Shown here: positions 16,366 through 23,327 of the stretch, one piece after another | How positions within the stretch are numbered: the first letter of the stretch is position 1 | How the letters are laid out: the number at the start of each line of letters is the position of its first letter | Assembly (NCBI RefSeq): GCF_900476375.1 | Contig: NZ_UPPP01000116.1 | Span: forward strand, 124,001-188,000 | Direction of reading: 5' to 3' | DNA from: Allolucifera butyrica | GTDB lineage: Bacteria > Bacillota > Negativicutes > Sporomusales > UPPP01 | DNA length: 64,000 nucleotides | Position numbers and translations under genes: made by a program | The notes under the pieces: model-generated | The model's input: the letters and a program-made list of their open reading frames with translations, nothing else | Told to the model about the DNA's origin: nothing | Databases searched by the model: none

Positions 16366-16462
16366 AGGGACTATGAATTATTTATAGAATCTGATAAGAT
16401 TAATTGAGAGAGGATATCAAGTTACAAGAACTTTTATTAATACGGGAAAAGAGGAAAACCAA

Positions 16463-16915
16463 ATGATTAAAACAGCTACCAAACAATTAAAGAACGTTTT
16501 CCTGGCAACTCTAATGCTTTTGGGAACAATTTCATTAACCCAACCCGGCATAATCCATGCTGCTGCGTCATCTTCCATCGGTATCGTAAACTATCAACTG
16601 TTGGTCCAGCAGCATCCGGACATGGCCCAAGCGGAGGCAACTTATCAGGCGGCAGTCAAACAAGCGCAAGATGATTTTAATGCCAAGTCGGCTAACATGA
16701 ATGACCAGGATAAAAAGGCTTTATATCAGCAGCTTCAACAAGGTCTTCAGCAAAAGCGGATGGAACTCTTAGGGGCTATTAATGATAAAGTCGACGCTGC
16801 AATAAAAGAAGTTGCCGATGCCAAAGGCTTGACCATTGTTATAGATAAAAGCCAGGTCGTTTACGGTGGACAGGATATAACGGACGATGTAATGAAAAAG
16901 ATTACGGGTAAATAA
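16463..16915 (+). CDS. Skp/OmpH-family periplasmic chaperone
   Basis: The 150-residue protein has a signal peptide (positive N-terminus, LATLMLLGTISL core, cleavage near HAAA about residue 35). Then comes SIGIVNYQLLVQQHP, the usual OmpH start, and a long charged, glutamine-rich helix (about 55-110) that would form the tentacles of the trimer, then a short beta-rich end (LTIVIDKSQVVYGGQDIT). Skp proteins hold unfolded barrel proteins in the periplasm, so the gene supports a diderm envelope. It stands alone and is followed by a terminator. Confidence 0.82.
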   Translation: MIKTATKQLKNVFLATLMLLGTISLTQPGIIHAAASSSIGIVNYQLLVQQHPDMAQAEATYQAAVKQAQDDFNAKSANMNDQDKKALYQQLQQGLQQKRMELLGAINDKVDAAIKEVADAKGLTIVIDKSQVVYGGQDITDDVMKKITGK

Positions 16916-16930
16916 ATTAAGCAGCAAAAG

Positions 16931-16965
16931 GTCAACGGACGTAAAAAATCCGTTGGCTTTTTTTT
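16931..16965 (+). terminator. Terminator after the skp-like gene
   Basis: GTCAACGGA pairs with TCCGTTGGC and a run of eight T follows. Confidence 0.8.
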
Positions 16966-16982
16966 CCTGGCAGAAGTGTAAA

Positions 16983-17019
16983 GTGTCAAGGGGACACGTT
17001 CCATTCCCGTTCCTGACAC
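16983..17019. repeat. REP-like palindrome, variant inner sequence
   Basis: It begins GTGTCAAGGGGACACG like the other REP units but closes with GTTCCTGACAC, giving a hairpin with GTGTCA/TGACAC outer arms. The inner part differs from the GTTGTTGACAAC form, so it is a second subfamily. Confidence 0.65.
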
Positions 17020-17034
17020 GTTTTCTAGCGATTG

Positions 17035-17074
17035 GTATCTAAACAGATACTATAATACATAAAAGTACGTACTT
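17035..17074 (+). promoter_or_regulatory. Promoter with two dyads before the nitroreductase gene
   Basis: GTATCT-AAAC-AGATAC (17035-17050) is a perfect dyad abutting a consensus -10 TATAAT (17051-17056). The perfect 12-bp palindrome AAGTACGTACTT (17063-17074) sits over the likely start site. The -35 is poor. This layout suggests one or two regulators; redox or quinone sensors of the HxlR/MarR type often control nitroreductases, but the identity is a guess. Confidence 0.5.
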
Positions 17075-17137
17075 GCCATTTGGTTCCTGCTTGTTTAATA
17101 TAACAATAGAATAGGATAGGGAAAGAAGGCAGCAAGT

Positions 17138-17944
17138 ATGAATTTAATCGAAGTAAACTCATCACAATGTGTAAGGTGCGGAATTTGCGCCGAAGTTTGT
17201 CCGGTGGGAATTTTGGCTATGGGAGAGGATGGGATAAAAGCAATTAACCCGGAAGCATGTATTGCTTGCGGACATTGTGTTGCTGTTTGCCCGCAGGCGG
17301 CCATTGATAATAAAAAGACGCCGCTGGCAGAGCAAAAAGAAATTGAATCGTTTCCGGTATTCGACGCTGAAACCGCTCAGTTATTTCTTAGGGCGAGACG
17401 GTCAATACGTAGTTATAAAAAGATGACGGTTCCCAGGGAGAAATTACTGCAGTTGATTGAGATTGCGCGATTTGCGCCGACCGCCAGCAATAAGCAGGGA
17501 GTTTCCTTTACTATTGTTGAGGATAAGAATATTTTACAGAAAGCCACGGAGAGGATTATCGAGTGGATGGAAGGGCAGGAGCAATCCGGTTCCCATTGGA
17601 GCTTTGTGCATCATATTCGTGCCTATCGTGAGTTTGGAAGAGATCCCATACTCAGGGATGCTCCACACTTAATTATAGCCACAGCACCCCCAACCCTTGC
17701 CCGGGGGAGAGAAAATACGGTTTTTTCGCTGGCGTACCTTGAATTATACGCACCCGCTTTAGGACTGGGTTCCTGTTGGGCAGGTCTTTTGGAAATGTGT
17801 GCCTTTGCAGGATATGGTCCGTTATTGGATTTGTTTAAAATTCCGGAGGGTAAGGTCATAACCGGTGCAGTTATGGCTGGATACCCTAAATATTCGTATA
17901 AAAGGCTTGTAAATAGAAATCCATTAGACATTACCTGGCTATAA
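17138..17944 (+). CDS. Ferredoxin-nitroreductase fusion protein
   Basis: The 268-residue cytosolic flavoenzyme has an N-terminal 2x[4Fe-4S] ferredoxin domain (CVRCGICAEVCPVG about 11-24 and CIACGHCVAVCPQA about 41-54, all eight cysteines present) fused to an FMN-binding nitroreductase domain starting at RARRSIRSYKKMTVPRE (about 87). Such fusions in anaerobes pass electrons from ferredoxin to FMN to reduce nitro compounds, quinones or similar acceptors. The length is normal. A dyad-rich promoter precedes it. The MBL-fold gene follows after 70 bases in the same direction and may be cotranscribed. Confidence 0.88.
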   Translation: MNLIEVNSSQCVRCGICAEVCPVGILAMGEDGIKAINPEACIACGHCVAVCPQAAIDNKKTPLAEQKEIESFPVFDAETAQLFLRARRSIRSYKKMTVPREKLLQLIEIARFAPTASNKQGVSFTIVEDKNILQKATERIIEWMEGQEQSGSHWSFVHHIRAYREFGRDPILRDAPHLIIATAPPTLARGRENTVFSLAYLELYAPALGLGSCWAGLLEMCAFAGYGPLLDLFKIPEGKVITGAVMAGYPKYSYKRLVNRNPLDITWL

Positions 17945-18014
17945 TTATTCCGTATTATATTCGACTTGAAACGAGTGAGTCGTTAAGGGGTGAATATAAA
18001 AAGGGGAGGACGCT

Positions 18015-18851
18015 ATGAAACTAACCGTTTTAGTCGATAATAATACGATCATTGACCGGTACTTTCAGGGAGAGCCTGCGGTAGCGTATTTTATCGAAGC
18101 GGAAGGAAAGAAATATCTTTTCGATACAGGCTACTCGGATCTATTTTTGAAAAATGCCTATAAAATGGGGGTCAACCTACTGGAGCTGGATGCGGTCATT
18201 CTCTCTCATGGGCACAATGACCACACCGGGGGATTGGAGGAGTTAGTCCGTTTTTACACGGAAGCGGCCCTGGAAGGCCGCAAGTTCCAATTGCCGATGC
18301 TGATCGCCCATCCGGAGGCTTTTCGGGAGAAGCGGGTAAATGAGCTGCCTATCGGCTCCCTGCTTACGGCGAACCAGTTAAAAAACACGTTTTCGCTAAA
18401 TCTTAGCAGAGAGCCGGTCGCGTTGTCGGATCAATTGATGTTCCTGGGGGAAATTGAACGGAGCAATTCCTTCGAAGCAATGGAGCCAATCGGCGAAACG
18501 CTGAAAGACGGCCTTTGGCAAGATGACTTCGTGTTAGATGATTCGGCCTTGGTATACAGGTCCGGCCAGGGGCTGGTTATCATTACCGGCTGCTCGCATG
18601 CGGGAATTTGCAATATTATAGAGCAGGCCAAGAAGGTATGGCAGGAAGAACGGATATGCAGTATTATCGGTGGCTTTCATCTTTTAAATCCCAGCCGCTC
18701 CCGGCTGGAACATACCTGTGAATACTTTCAAAGACAACAGATCGGCACGGTTTATGCCGGCCATTGTACGGACATCCATTCGAAAATGAGGCTGGCGCAG
18801 GCAGTTGAGATTCAGGAAATCGGCGTAGGACTCGTCGTCGAATTTCTCTAG
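18015..18851 (+). CDS. MBL-fold metallo-hydrolase, DHPMP-synthase-like
   Basis: The 278-residue protein has the metal-binding SHGHNDHTGG motif at about 57-66, then GCSHAGICNI around 195, GGFHLL and a C-terminal AGHCTD. This order (H-x-H-x-DH, then CSHAG and GGFHL) is that of the archaeal DHPMP-synthase-like group of metallo-beta-lactamase proteins, whose bacterial members mostly lack a defined substrate. It is cytosolic, with no signal peptide. GGGGAGGACGCT precedes the ATG. The nearby nitroreductase suggests a redox or detoxification setting, but I would not assign a reaction. Confidence 0.78.
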   Translation: MKLTVLVDNNTIIDRYFQGEPAVAYFIEAEGKKYLFDTGYSDLFLKNAYKMGVNLLELDAVILSHGHNDHTGGLEELVRFYTEAALEGRKFQLPMLIAHPEAFREKRVNELPIGSLLTANQLKNTFSLNLSREPVALSDQLMFLGEIERSNSFEAMEPIGETLKDGLWQDDFVLDDSALVYRSGQGLVIITGCSHAGICNIIEQAKKVWQEERICSIIGGFHLLNPSRSRLEHTCEYFQRQQIGTVYAGHCTDIHSKMRLAQAVEIQEIGVGLVVEFL

Positions 18852-18900
18852 CTCTTGTGCATTTGTTAGTTTGCTATAAGGTACGGTTTTTTGCCAAACC

Positions 18901-19788
18901 CTATGACGACGGCGCATCATAAGAATAGTTTTTCACAAATTCAATGAAGGCCCTGCCGGCTAATGGCAGGGTCTTGTTTGGTTTCCAAATAAGGCCCATA
19001 TCCAGAAAAAGGTCAGGTGCGAGCGGGATTTTAATCAGTTGCCGGGATTCGACGATGGAATTTGCCGGCAAAAAGGAGATGCCCACTCCCTTTGAAACCA
19101 AAGCTTTTATGGTTTGAAATTGATTCGTAGAGATTACAACATTGGGTTTCGCTTTGTATCTTGCATATTCGTTTAAAATCACTTCCCGCAGGACAAAGCC
19201 CTCATTATAGAGGATTACCGGTTCATTTTTTATTTGTTCGAAAGTTAACGCGGATGCAGAGCTGAGAAAATGTCCGGCAGGAAGACAGACGACAATTTTC
19301 TGGGAAGTAATCCGATGTAAATGGAGTTCCAATAAATCCGGCGGTAAAATGACGAGGCCAACGTGAACTTCTTCGTTTTTCACCCTATTCACCGAGGTGG
19401 AAGAACCATCTTCTAAAACCTGCATTTCGAGGAAAGGATACTTACTTTTAAACGCCGCAAATAGCTGAGGAAAAATATAGGCCCCCAATATGGGCGGCAC
19501 GGCAATGCGGAAGGTTCCTTTGGTTAAATTTTTATATTCTTCCATCGTATCTTTGGCCATAGCGACTTGTTTAAGGATTCCCCGCGCCAGGTTGAAAAAC
19601 ACAGTACCCTCTTCGGTCAAAAAAACGCTTTTTTGATTCCGGTCTATAAGATGAAAACCCAGTTCTTCTTCTAATTTGTGCACAGCTTTCGAAATGGCAG
19701 GCTGGGATATGTGCAATCGCTCAGCCGCTGCGGTGAAGTTTTTTAACTCCGCTACAGTAACGAAATATTCCAGTTCTCTTAGTTCCAT
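18901..19788 (-). CDS. LysR-family transcriptional regulator
   Basis: The 295-residue protein has a winged HTH at the N-terminus (MELRELEYFVTVAELKNFTA, then LHISQPAISKAVHKLEEELG) and a C-terminal substrate-binding domain with a CynR/GltC-like pattern. The frame can be extended to 19839, but family alignment and a GAGGTAATAGGG site favour ATG 19788. It is divergent from the FAH-family gene, and a perfect LysR-type box (19807-19821) lies in the shared gap. It probably controls that gene and itself, with a small carboxylate as inducer. Confidence 0.88.
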   Translation of the reverse strand: MELRELEYFVTVAELKNFTAAAERLHISQPAISKAVHKLEEELGFHLIDRNQKSVFLTEEGTVFFNLARGILKQVAMAKDTMEEYKNLTKGTFRIAVPPILGAYIFPQLFAAFKSKYPFLEMQVLEDGSSTSVNRVKNEEVHVGLVILPPDLLELHLHRITSQKIVVCLPAGHFLSSASALTFEQIKNEPVILYNEGFVLREVILNEYARYKAKPNVVISTNQFQTIKALVSKGVGISFLPANSIVESRQLIKIPLAPDLFLDMGLIWKPNKTLPLAGRAFIEFVKNYSYDAPSS

Positions 19789-19806
19789 CCCTATTACCTC
19801 GCTATG

Positions 19807-19821
19807 ATAACTTATGGTTAT
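19807..19821. promoter_or_regulatory. LysR-type operator
   Basis: ATAAC-TTATG-GTTAT is a perfect 5-bp dyad with 5-base centre (the T-N11-A class), 19 bases upstream of the lysR start and between the divergent genes. Confidence 0.65.
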
Positions 19822-20031
19822 AATAACATGACTATACAATATTTCAACTATTATTTTTAGCGATTTATAATAAAGACAGATACGGATGATTTCCTGGAAA
19901 ATATTTTACCTAGGCTGGTGATATTTATGAAACAAGGCAGAGCATTCAGTGTTATTGAAGGCGTAACCGGAAATTCCGCATATGCAGGGATGGTCAATTC
20001 AATTTTAAATGAGGATACGCTCGGGGGGAAA

Positions 20032-20811
20032 ATGAAAAAGATAGTACGTTATCAGGATGCCAAGGGAGATTCATTTTATGGTTTGGTAACGGACGATAAA
20101 ATTCTCCGGCTTGAAGGCGGATTTGACGAATTGGTAAAGGAAACCTTTACATACGGTGGAAAAACGGCTGAATTCGATGAGGTTAAAATACTGACTCCCG
20201 TAGAACCTTCCAAGGTTGTAAACTTTGGCTGGACCTTTGCCGGACATGCAAAAGAAACCGGCGGCAAAGCCAATCTTAAAGAACCGTTTCTTTTCCTAAA
20301 ACCACCCTCGGCCCTGATTGCCAATCAGGAGACGATATGCCTCCCCCCTAACGATTTGAGCAATAAAGTGGAACTTGAGGGGGAACTAGCGGCGATTATA
20401 GGGAAACGATGCAAAAACGTCAAAGAAGAAGACGCGCTAGATTATATCTTCGGCTATACAATCTTTAATGATGTTACAGCCCGGGATCTTACCCATACGG
20501 ACCCGCAATTTACCCGCGGTAAAGGCTTCGATACCTTTGGTCCGATAGGACCATGGATTGTAACCGGCCTTGACCCTGCAAACCTGAGAATTGTGACTAC
20601 TTTGAACGGCAGGGTGGTGCAGGACGGCAATACGTCGGATATGTCGCTCAGCATACCGTTCCTTATTAGCTGGATTTCCAATATAATGACCCTGGAACCG
20701 GGGGATGTTTTGGCGCTTGGGTCGCCTTCCGGAACCTGTCCGATGAAATCAGGCGATGTTGTAACTGTTGAAGTGGAGCAAATCGGACATTTGACTAATC
20801 ATGTGAAATAG
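20032..20811 (+). CDS. Fumarylacetoacetate hydrolase family protein
   Basis: The protein has the FAH catalytic core: KVVNFGWTFAGHAKE, then ELEGELAAIIGK with metal-binding glutamates, FGYTIFNDVTARD, KGFDTFGPIGPWI and GDVLALGSPSGT near the end. Family members cleave C-C bonds of, or decarboxylate or isomerise, 2-keto acids with Mg2+. Most begin with a short MKIVRY-type strand, which fits ATG 20032 (MKKIVRYQD, preceded by a G-rich run). The frame is open back to 19918 and an extra 38 residues cannot be excluded. Expression is likely set by the divergent LysR protein. The substrate is unknown. Confidence 0.8.
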   Translation: MKKIVRYQDAKGDSFYGLVTDDKILRLEGGFDELVKETFTYGGKTAEFDEVKILTPVEPSKVVNFGWTFAGHAKETGGKANLKEPFLFLKPPSALIANQETICLPPNDLSNKVELEGELAAIIGKRCKNVKEEDALDYIFGYTIFNDVTARDLTHTDPQFTRGKGFDTFGPIGPWIVTGLDPANLRIVTTLNGRVVQDGNTSDMSLSIPFLISWISNIMTLEPGDVLALGSPSGTCPMKSGDVVTVEVEQIGHLTNHVK

Positions 20812-20846
20812 CGGTAATAAGTAGTAGGATTTAGCTCGGTAAATAG

Positions 20847-20876
20847 GCCTCCTGTCAGTTTGGCAGGAGGTTTGTT
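20847..20876 (+). terminator. Terminator after the FAH gene
   Basis: CCTCCTG and CAGGAGG pair around a 9-base loop, followed by TTTGTTGATTTTT. Confidence 0.65.
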
Positions 20877-20963
20877 GATTTTTAAACATGAAGTCAAGAA
20901 TGATTGCATACATTACAGGAGATGCCCTGATGGGAATATTTAAATTGTGGAGGAAATTGGTGT

Positions 20964-21191
20964 ATGGAGATAGATAGCGGTAAGTTTCGCTATATCGTTG
21001 GAATGTGTTCAATAATAGGCGGTATATTATTTAACTTGACTGAAACTTGGTATTTCGGGTGGCATCTGAAACCTCAATTACCGGCAGAAATGATTTGCGA
21101 TTATATAGCGCAGGTAGCTATAGTTAGCGGATCGTTAATTGTGGGGTACGTAATTATGTTTCAAGGTGGAAATAAAGACAAGGAAGCCTGA
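20964..21191 (+). CDS. Small two-helix membrane protein, unknown
   Basis: The 75-residue protein has two hydrophobic helices (YIVGMCSIIGGILFNL about 9-25 and VAIVSGSLIVGYVIMF about 50-66) joined by a polar loop, with a charged tail NKDKEA. GGAGG lies 10 bases before the ATG. A 15-codon frame with its own ribosome site (20930-20977) overlaps the start and might couple translation. I recognise no family. It sits between the FAH gene and the spo0E-like gene, with no clear operon partner. Confidence 0.55.
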   Translation: MEIDSGKFRYIVGMCSIIGGILFNLTETWYFGWHLKPQLPAEMICDYIAQVAIVSGSLIVGYVIMFQGGNKDKEA

Positions 21192-21220
21192 ATTTTAATT
21201 AGTTTTTAGTTGATTCTCTT

Positions 21221-21248
21221 TTGAAAATAATAATTATTCTGCTATAAT
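21221..21248 (+). promoter_or_regulatory. Promoter of the spo0E-like gene
   Basis: TTGAAA and a perfect TATAAT are 16 bases apart, 34 bases before the ATG at 21282. Confidence 0.7.
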
Positions 21249-21281
21249 AATTATGGAGAATATAAGAAAGTAGGGAGAGTT

Positions 21282-21449
21282 ATGCGTGGGCTCAAAGAAT
21301 TGTGGAAAGAAATAGAACAACTGCAAGAAGAACTCCATAAAATTATTAGTAAAAAGGGTATTAATTCACCGGATGCAATTCGGGCAAGCCAAGAGTTCAG
21401 AAATAAGATGAGGGAATATAATGACCTGGAAAATCCAATTGAGCCGTAA
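21282..21449 (+). CDS. Spo0E-like sporulation phosphatase
   Basis: The 55-residue helical-hairpin protein begins LKELWKEIEQLQEELHKIIS and continues with SPDAIRASQEFRNKMREYN. The spacing of the two helices and the SQ-x-x-R-x-K-M-x-x-Y stretch fit the Spo0E family (usual signature SQxLD), which dephosphorylates Spo0A-P and delays sporulation. The LD pair is replaced by FR here, so activity is not certain. Its stop codon lies in the loop of its own terminator. It is independent evidence of an endospore former. It is too short for routine gene calls. Confidence 0.72.
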   Translation: MRGLKELWKEIEQLQEELHKIISKKGINSPDAIRASQEFRNKMREYNDLENPIEP

Positions 21450-21464
21450 GGCTCTTTTCTTTTT
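21441..21464 (+). terminator. Terminator overlapping the spo0E-like stop codon
   Basis: GAGCC-GTAA-GGCTC followed by TTTTCTTTTT; the TAA forms the loop. Confidence 0.75.
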
Positions 21465-21556
21465 ATGTACAAGGTAACAGATAAAAACAACGGAACAACT
21501 TATCTTTGCATTAAATATGCTATTAGTAGATAGTATATGAGGCGGAGGTGATTCTT

Positions 21557-21679
21557 TTGGAGCAGTTAAGCACTTTTGTATCAGTTCTTAAAGCTTTACT
21601 TAAATATTCCGAAGAACACGGTGACCGGAATATTTCTATTAGCAAACTAAAGACATTACTAAGTCATTACGATCTCTAG
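21557..21679 (+). CDS. 40-residue small protein, unknown
   Basis: A TTG start with GGCGGAGGTG nicely placed upstream opens a 40-codon frame encoding EQLSTFVSVLKALLKYSEEH, GDRNISISKLKTL and a short end. It is amphipathic and helical with no membrane segment. The final TAG shares its last base with the start of the REP unit at 21679, so the insertion sits exactly at the gene end. I know no family. The strong ribosome site is the main argument that it is real. Confidence 0.45.
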   Translation: MEQLSTFVSVLKALLKYSEEHGDRNISISKLKTLLSHYDL

Positions 21680-21720
21680 TGTCAAGGGGACGGGGTTGTT
21701 GACAACCGAAGATGTTATGG
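21679..21720 (+). repeat. REP element upstream of a decayed RAYT
   Basis: GTGTCAAGGGGACGGGGTT then GTTGACAACCGAAGATGTTA is close to the copy before the intact transposase at 15468, and the following 20 bases (GGTAACTAGGGATGTACAAA) also match. Confidence 0.78.
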
Positions 21721-21740
21721 GGTAACTAGGGATGTACAAA

Positions 21741-21785
21741 ATGCCACGCAAGGCTAGAGAAAAAGCGAAAGTGGGATTGGTTATA
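21741..21785 (+). pseudogene. RAYT gene 5' remnant
   Basis: ATGCCACGCAAGGCTAGAGA matches the start of the intact gene at 15535 almost exactly, and similarity continues for about 25 more bases with one base lost, causing a frameshift. Nothing of the catalytic domain remains. Confidence 0.65.
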
Positions 21786-21910
21786 TACGCCTTCTCTGGT
21801 TGGTTTTTGTAACACTCTTGTGATATTTTTGTAATAGCTTTGTCATAATAAAGTTGTATAATGATTTACAGCGGAACAGTATGCCTGTTACTGAAAAGGA
21901 GTTAAATAAA

Positions 21911-22015
21911 ATGCAATATGTATCCTATTTTATAATCGCTGTATGTACTGCGACGATTTACCATTTGGTTCGCCGTATTACCGGTTTATCAACGGAAAAT
22001 AGCCGTCAACCTTAG
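21911..22015 (+). CDS. 34-residue hydrophobic peptide, possible type I toxin
   Basis: MQYVSYFIIAVCTATIYHLV continues with RRITGLSTENSRQP: a single membrane helix followed by a basic, polar tail. AAAAGGAG stands 10 bases before the ATG. A perfect TATAAT lies at 21857-21862 without a good -35. The stop codon falls inside the terminator hairpin, a habit of small type I toxin genes. I found no convincing antisense promoter, so the toxin reading is tentative; it could be another small membrane peptide. Confidence 0.5.
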   Translation: MQYVSYFIIAVCTATIYHLVRRITGLSTENSRQP

Positions 22016-22032
22016 GGTGGACGGCTATTTTT
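21996..22032. terminator. Bidirectional terminator overlapping the peptide gene end
   Basis: AAAATAGCCGTC and GACGGCTATTTT form a 12-bp perfect stem with T runs on both strands; it can also end transcription from 22463 on the minus strand. Confidence 0.8.
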
Positions 22033-22070
22033 GCGGGAATTGATGTTTTCTTTATAAGGGCTTCAGGTGA

Positions 22071-22463
22071 TTAAATTCCGGGTCGATCGTTGTGATACTT
22101 TTCAGGGTCCCGGTCTTTGTAATGGTGATCTTTGTCGCGGTGATGTTCCCGCTCCTCGGACGAATGGACCCGGACGTAGAGAATTTGGCCCTGTATATTC
22201 TTTTGAATCAGGATTCGTTCTCCGGGTTTAATTTTGGCTAGATCGACTGGTGCCCCTGTCAGGTCGATGGTTTGCGTCCGGAAGAAGCTGGCTACCGTAA
22301 CTTGGCTGTTATCCACAGCGGTTACAACGCCACGGACTTGAAACATGGAACGGAATCCCGCGCCCAATACGCCGAGTATCACAATCAGGAGTACGGCCAG
22401 CAAAATTTTCTTTTTGTAGACGATAAGTCCGTTTTTGATTTGAAGCAGGAAATCTTTAAACAT
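22071..22463 (-). CDS. Membrane-anchored DUF5666-like protein with His-rich tail
   Basis: The 130-residue protein has a short cytoplasmic start, one membrane helix (ILLAVLLIVILGVLGAGF about 20-37), a small beta-rich outer domain (VRGVVTAVDNSQVTVASF to ILIQKNIQGQILYVRV) like OB-type DUF5666 repeats, and a tail of alternating His, Asp, Glu and Arg (EREHHRDKDHHYKDRD). The tail suggests metal or polyanion binding at the envelope. It is divergent from a two-component system 170 bases away and is a likely target or partner of it. GGGAGGTTTCC precedes the ATG. Confidence 0.6.
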   Translation of the reverse strand: MFKDFLLQIKNGLIVYKKKILLAVLLIVILGVLGAGFRSMFQVRGVVTAVDNSQVTVASFFRTQTIDLTGAPVDLAKIKPGERILIQKNIQGQILYVRVHSSEEREHHRDKDHHYKDRDPEKYHNDRPGI

Positions 22464-22634
22464 AATGGAAACCTCCCTTATTGATTGCTTCCACTACAGA
22501 ATAAACGCTCTACATTACACTGCCATTAAACCCAGATTAGAATCCGATTAAAATTTGGCTGTAACTCTTCCCTTTTTACAAAAAAAGTGGTTTTATAGGA
22601 GTAAGACAGGAGCAAGTTAAAGGAGGCAGGCCGG

Positions 22635-23327
22635 GTGCCAGGTGAAAATACAAAAATATTGATTGTGGAAGATGAATGGAAGATCGCCCGCTTTCTGCAA
22701 ATGGAACTGGAACACGAGGGGTTTCAGACAGCCACGGAAGCGAACGGCCGCCAGGCTCTGGACCGGATCATGCAGGAAGACTTTGACTTAGTCCTGTTGG
22801 ATGTCATGCTGCCGGAAATGAACGGGGTTGAAATTTGCCGGCGGGTGCGGGAGCTATCGGACATTCCCATCATTATGGTAACTGCCAAGGACGATATCGA
22901 AGACAAAGTAACGGGACTGGATACCGGAGCGGATGATTATATTACGAAACCCTTTGCTACGCCCGAACTGCTTGCCCGGATCCGCGCGGCGCTCCGCAAA
23001 CACAGGCCGGGGCAGCTGCCGGCCGAAGAAAATGAATTGCATATAAAAAATCTGGTACTGTTTCCAACCCGCTATGAAGTCAGGGTGAATCAGGAGCCGG
23101 TGGAATTAACCAAGAAAGAATACGACCTCCTTGAGTATCTCGTCCGCAACAAAAACATGGTGCTGGACCGTGACCGCATTCTCCAGGAAGTATGGGGTTA
23201 TGAATATATGGGAAATACGAATGTGGTAGATGTATATATTCGCTATTTGCGCTGCAAGCTGGACGAGCAATACGGACAAAAATATATACACACTGTCAGG
23301 GGAGTCGGTTATGTGGTCAAGGATTAA
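22635..23327 (+). CDS. OmpR-family response regulator
   Basis: The 230-residue protein has a receiver domain (E12-D13 acidic pocket, phospho-acceptor D56 in LLDVMLPE, MVTAKDD with the switch threonine, KPF) and a C-terminal winged helix (EYDLLEYLVRNKNMVLDRD to YIHTVRGVGYVVKD). The start is GTG after AAAGGAGG. It overlaps the histidine kinase gene by 17 bases and lies divergent to the DUF5666-like gene, which it may control. CusR/CopR-like sequence features are suggestive of metal response but not proof. Confidence 0.9.
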   Translation: MPGENTKILIVEDEWKIARFLQMELEHEGFQTATEANGRQALDRIMQEDFDLVLLDVMLPEMNGVEICRRVRELSDIPIIMVTAKDDIEDKVTGLDTGADDYITKPFATPELLARIRAALRKHRPGQLPAEENELHIKNLVLFPTRYEVRVNQEPVELTKKEYDLLEYLVRNKNMVLDRDRILQEVWGYEYMGNTNVVDVYIRYLRCKLDEQYGQKYIHTVRGVGYVVKD

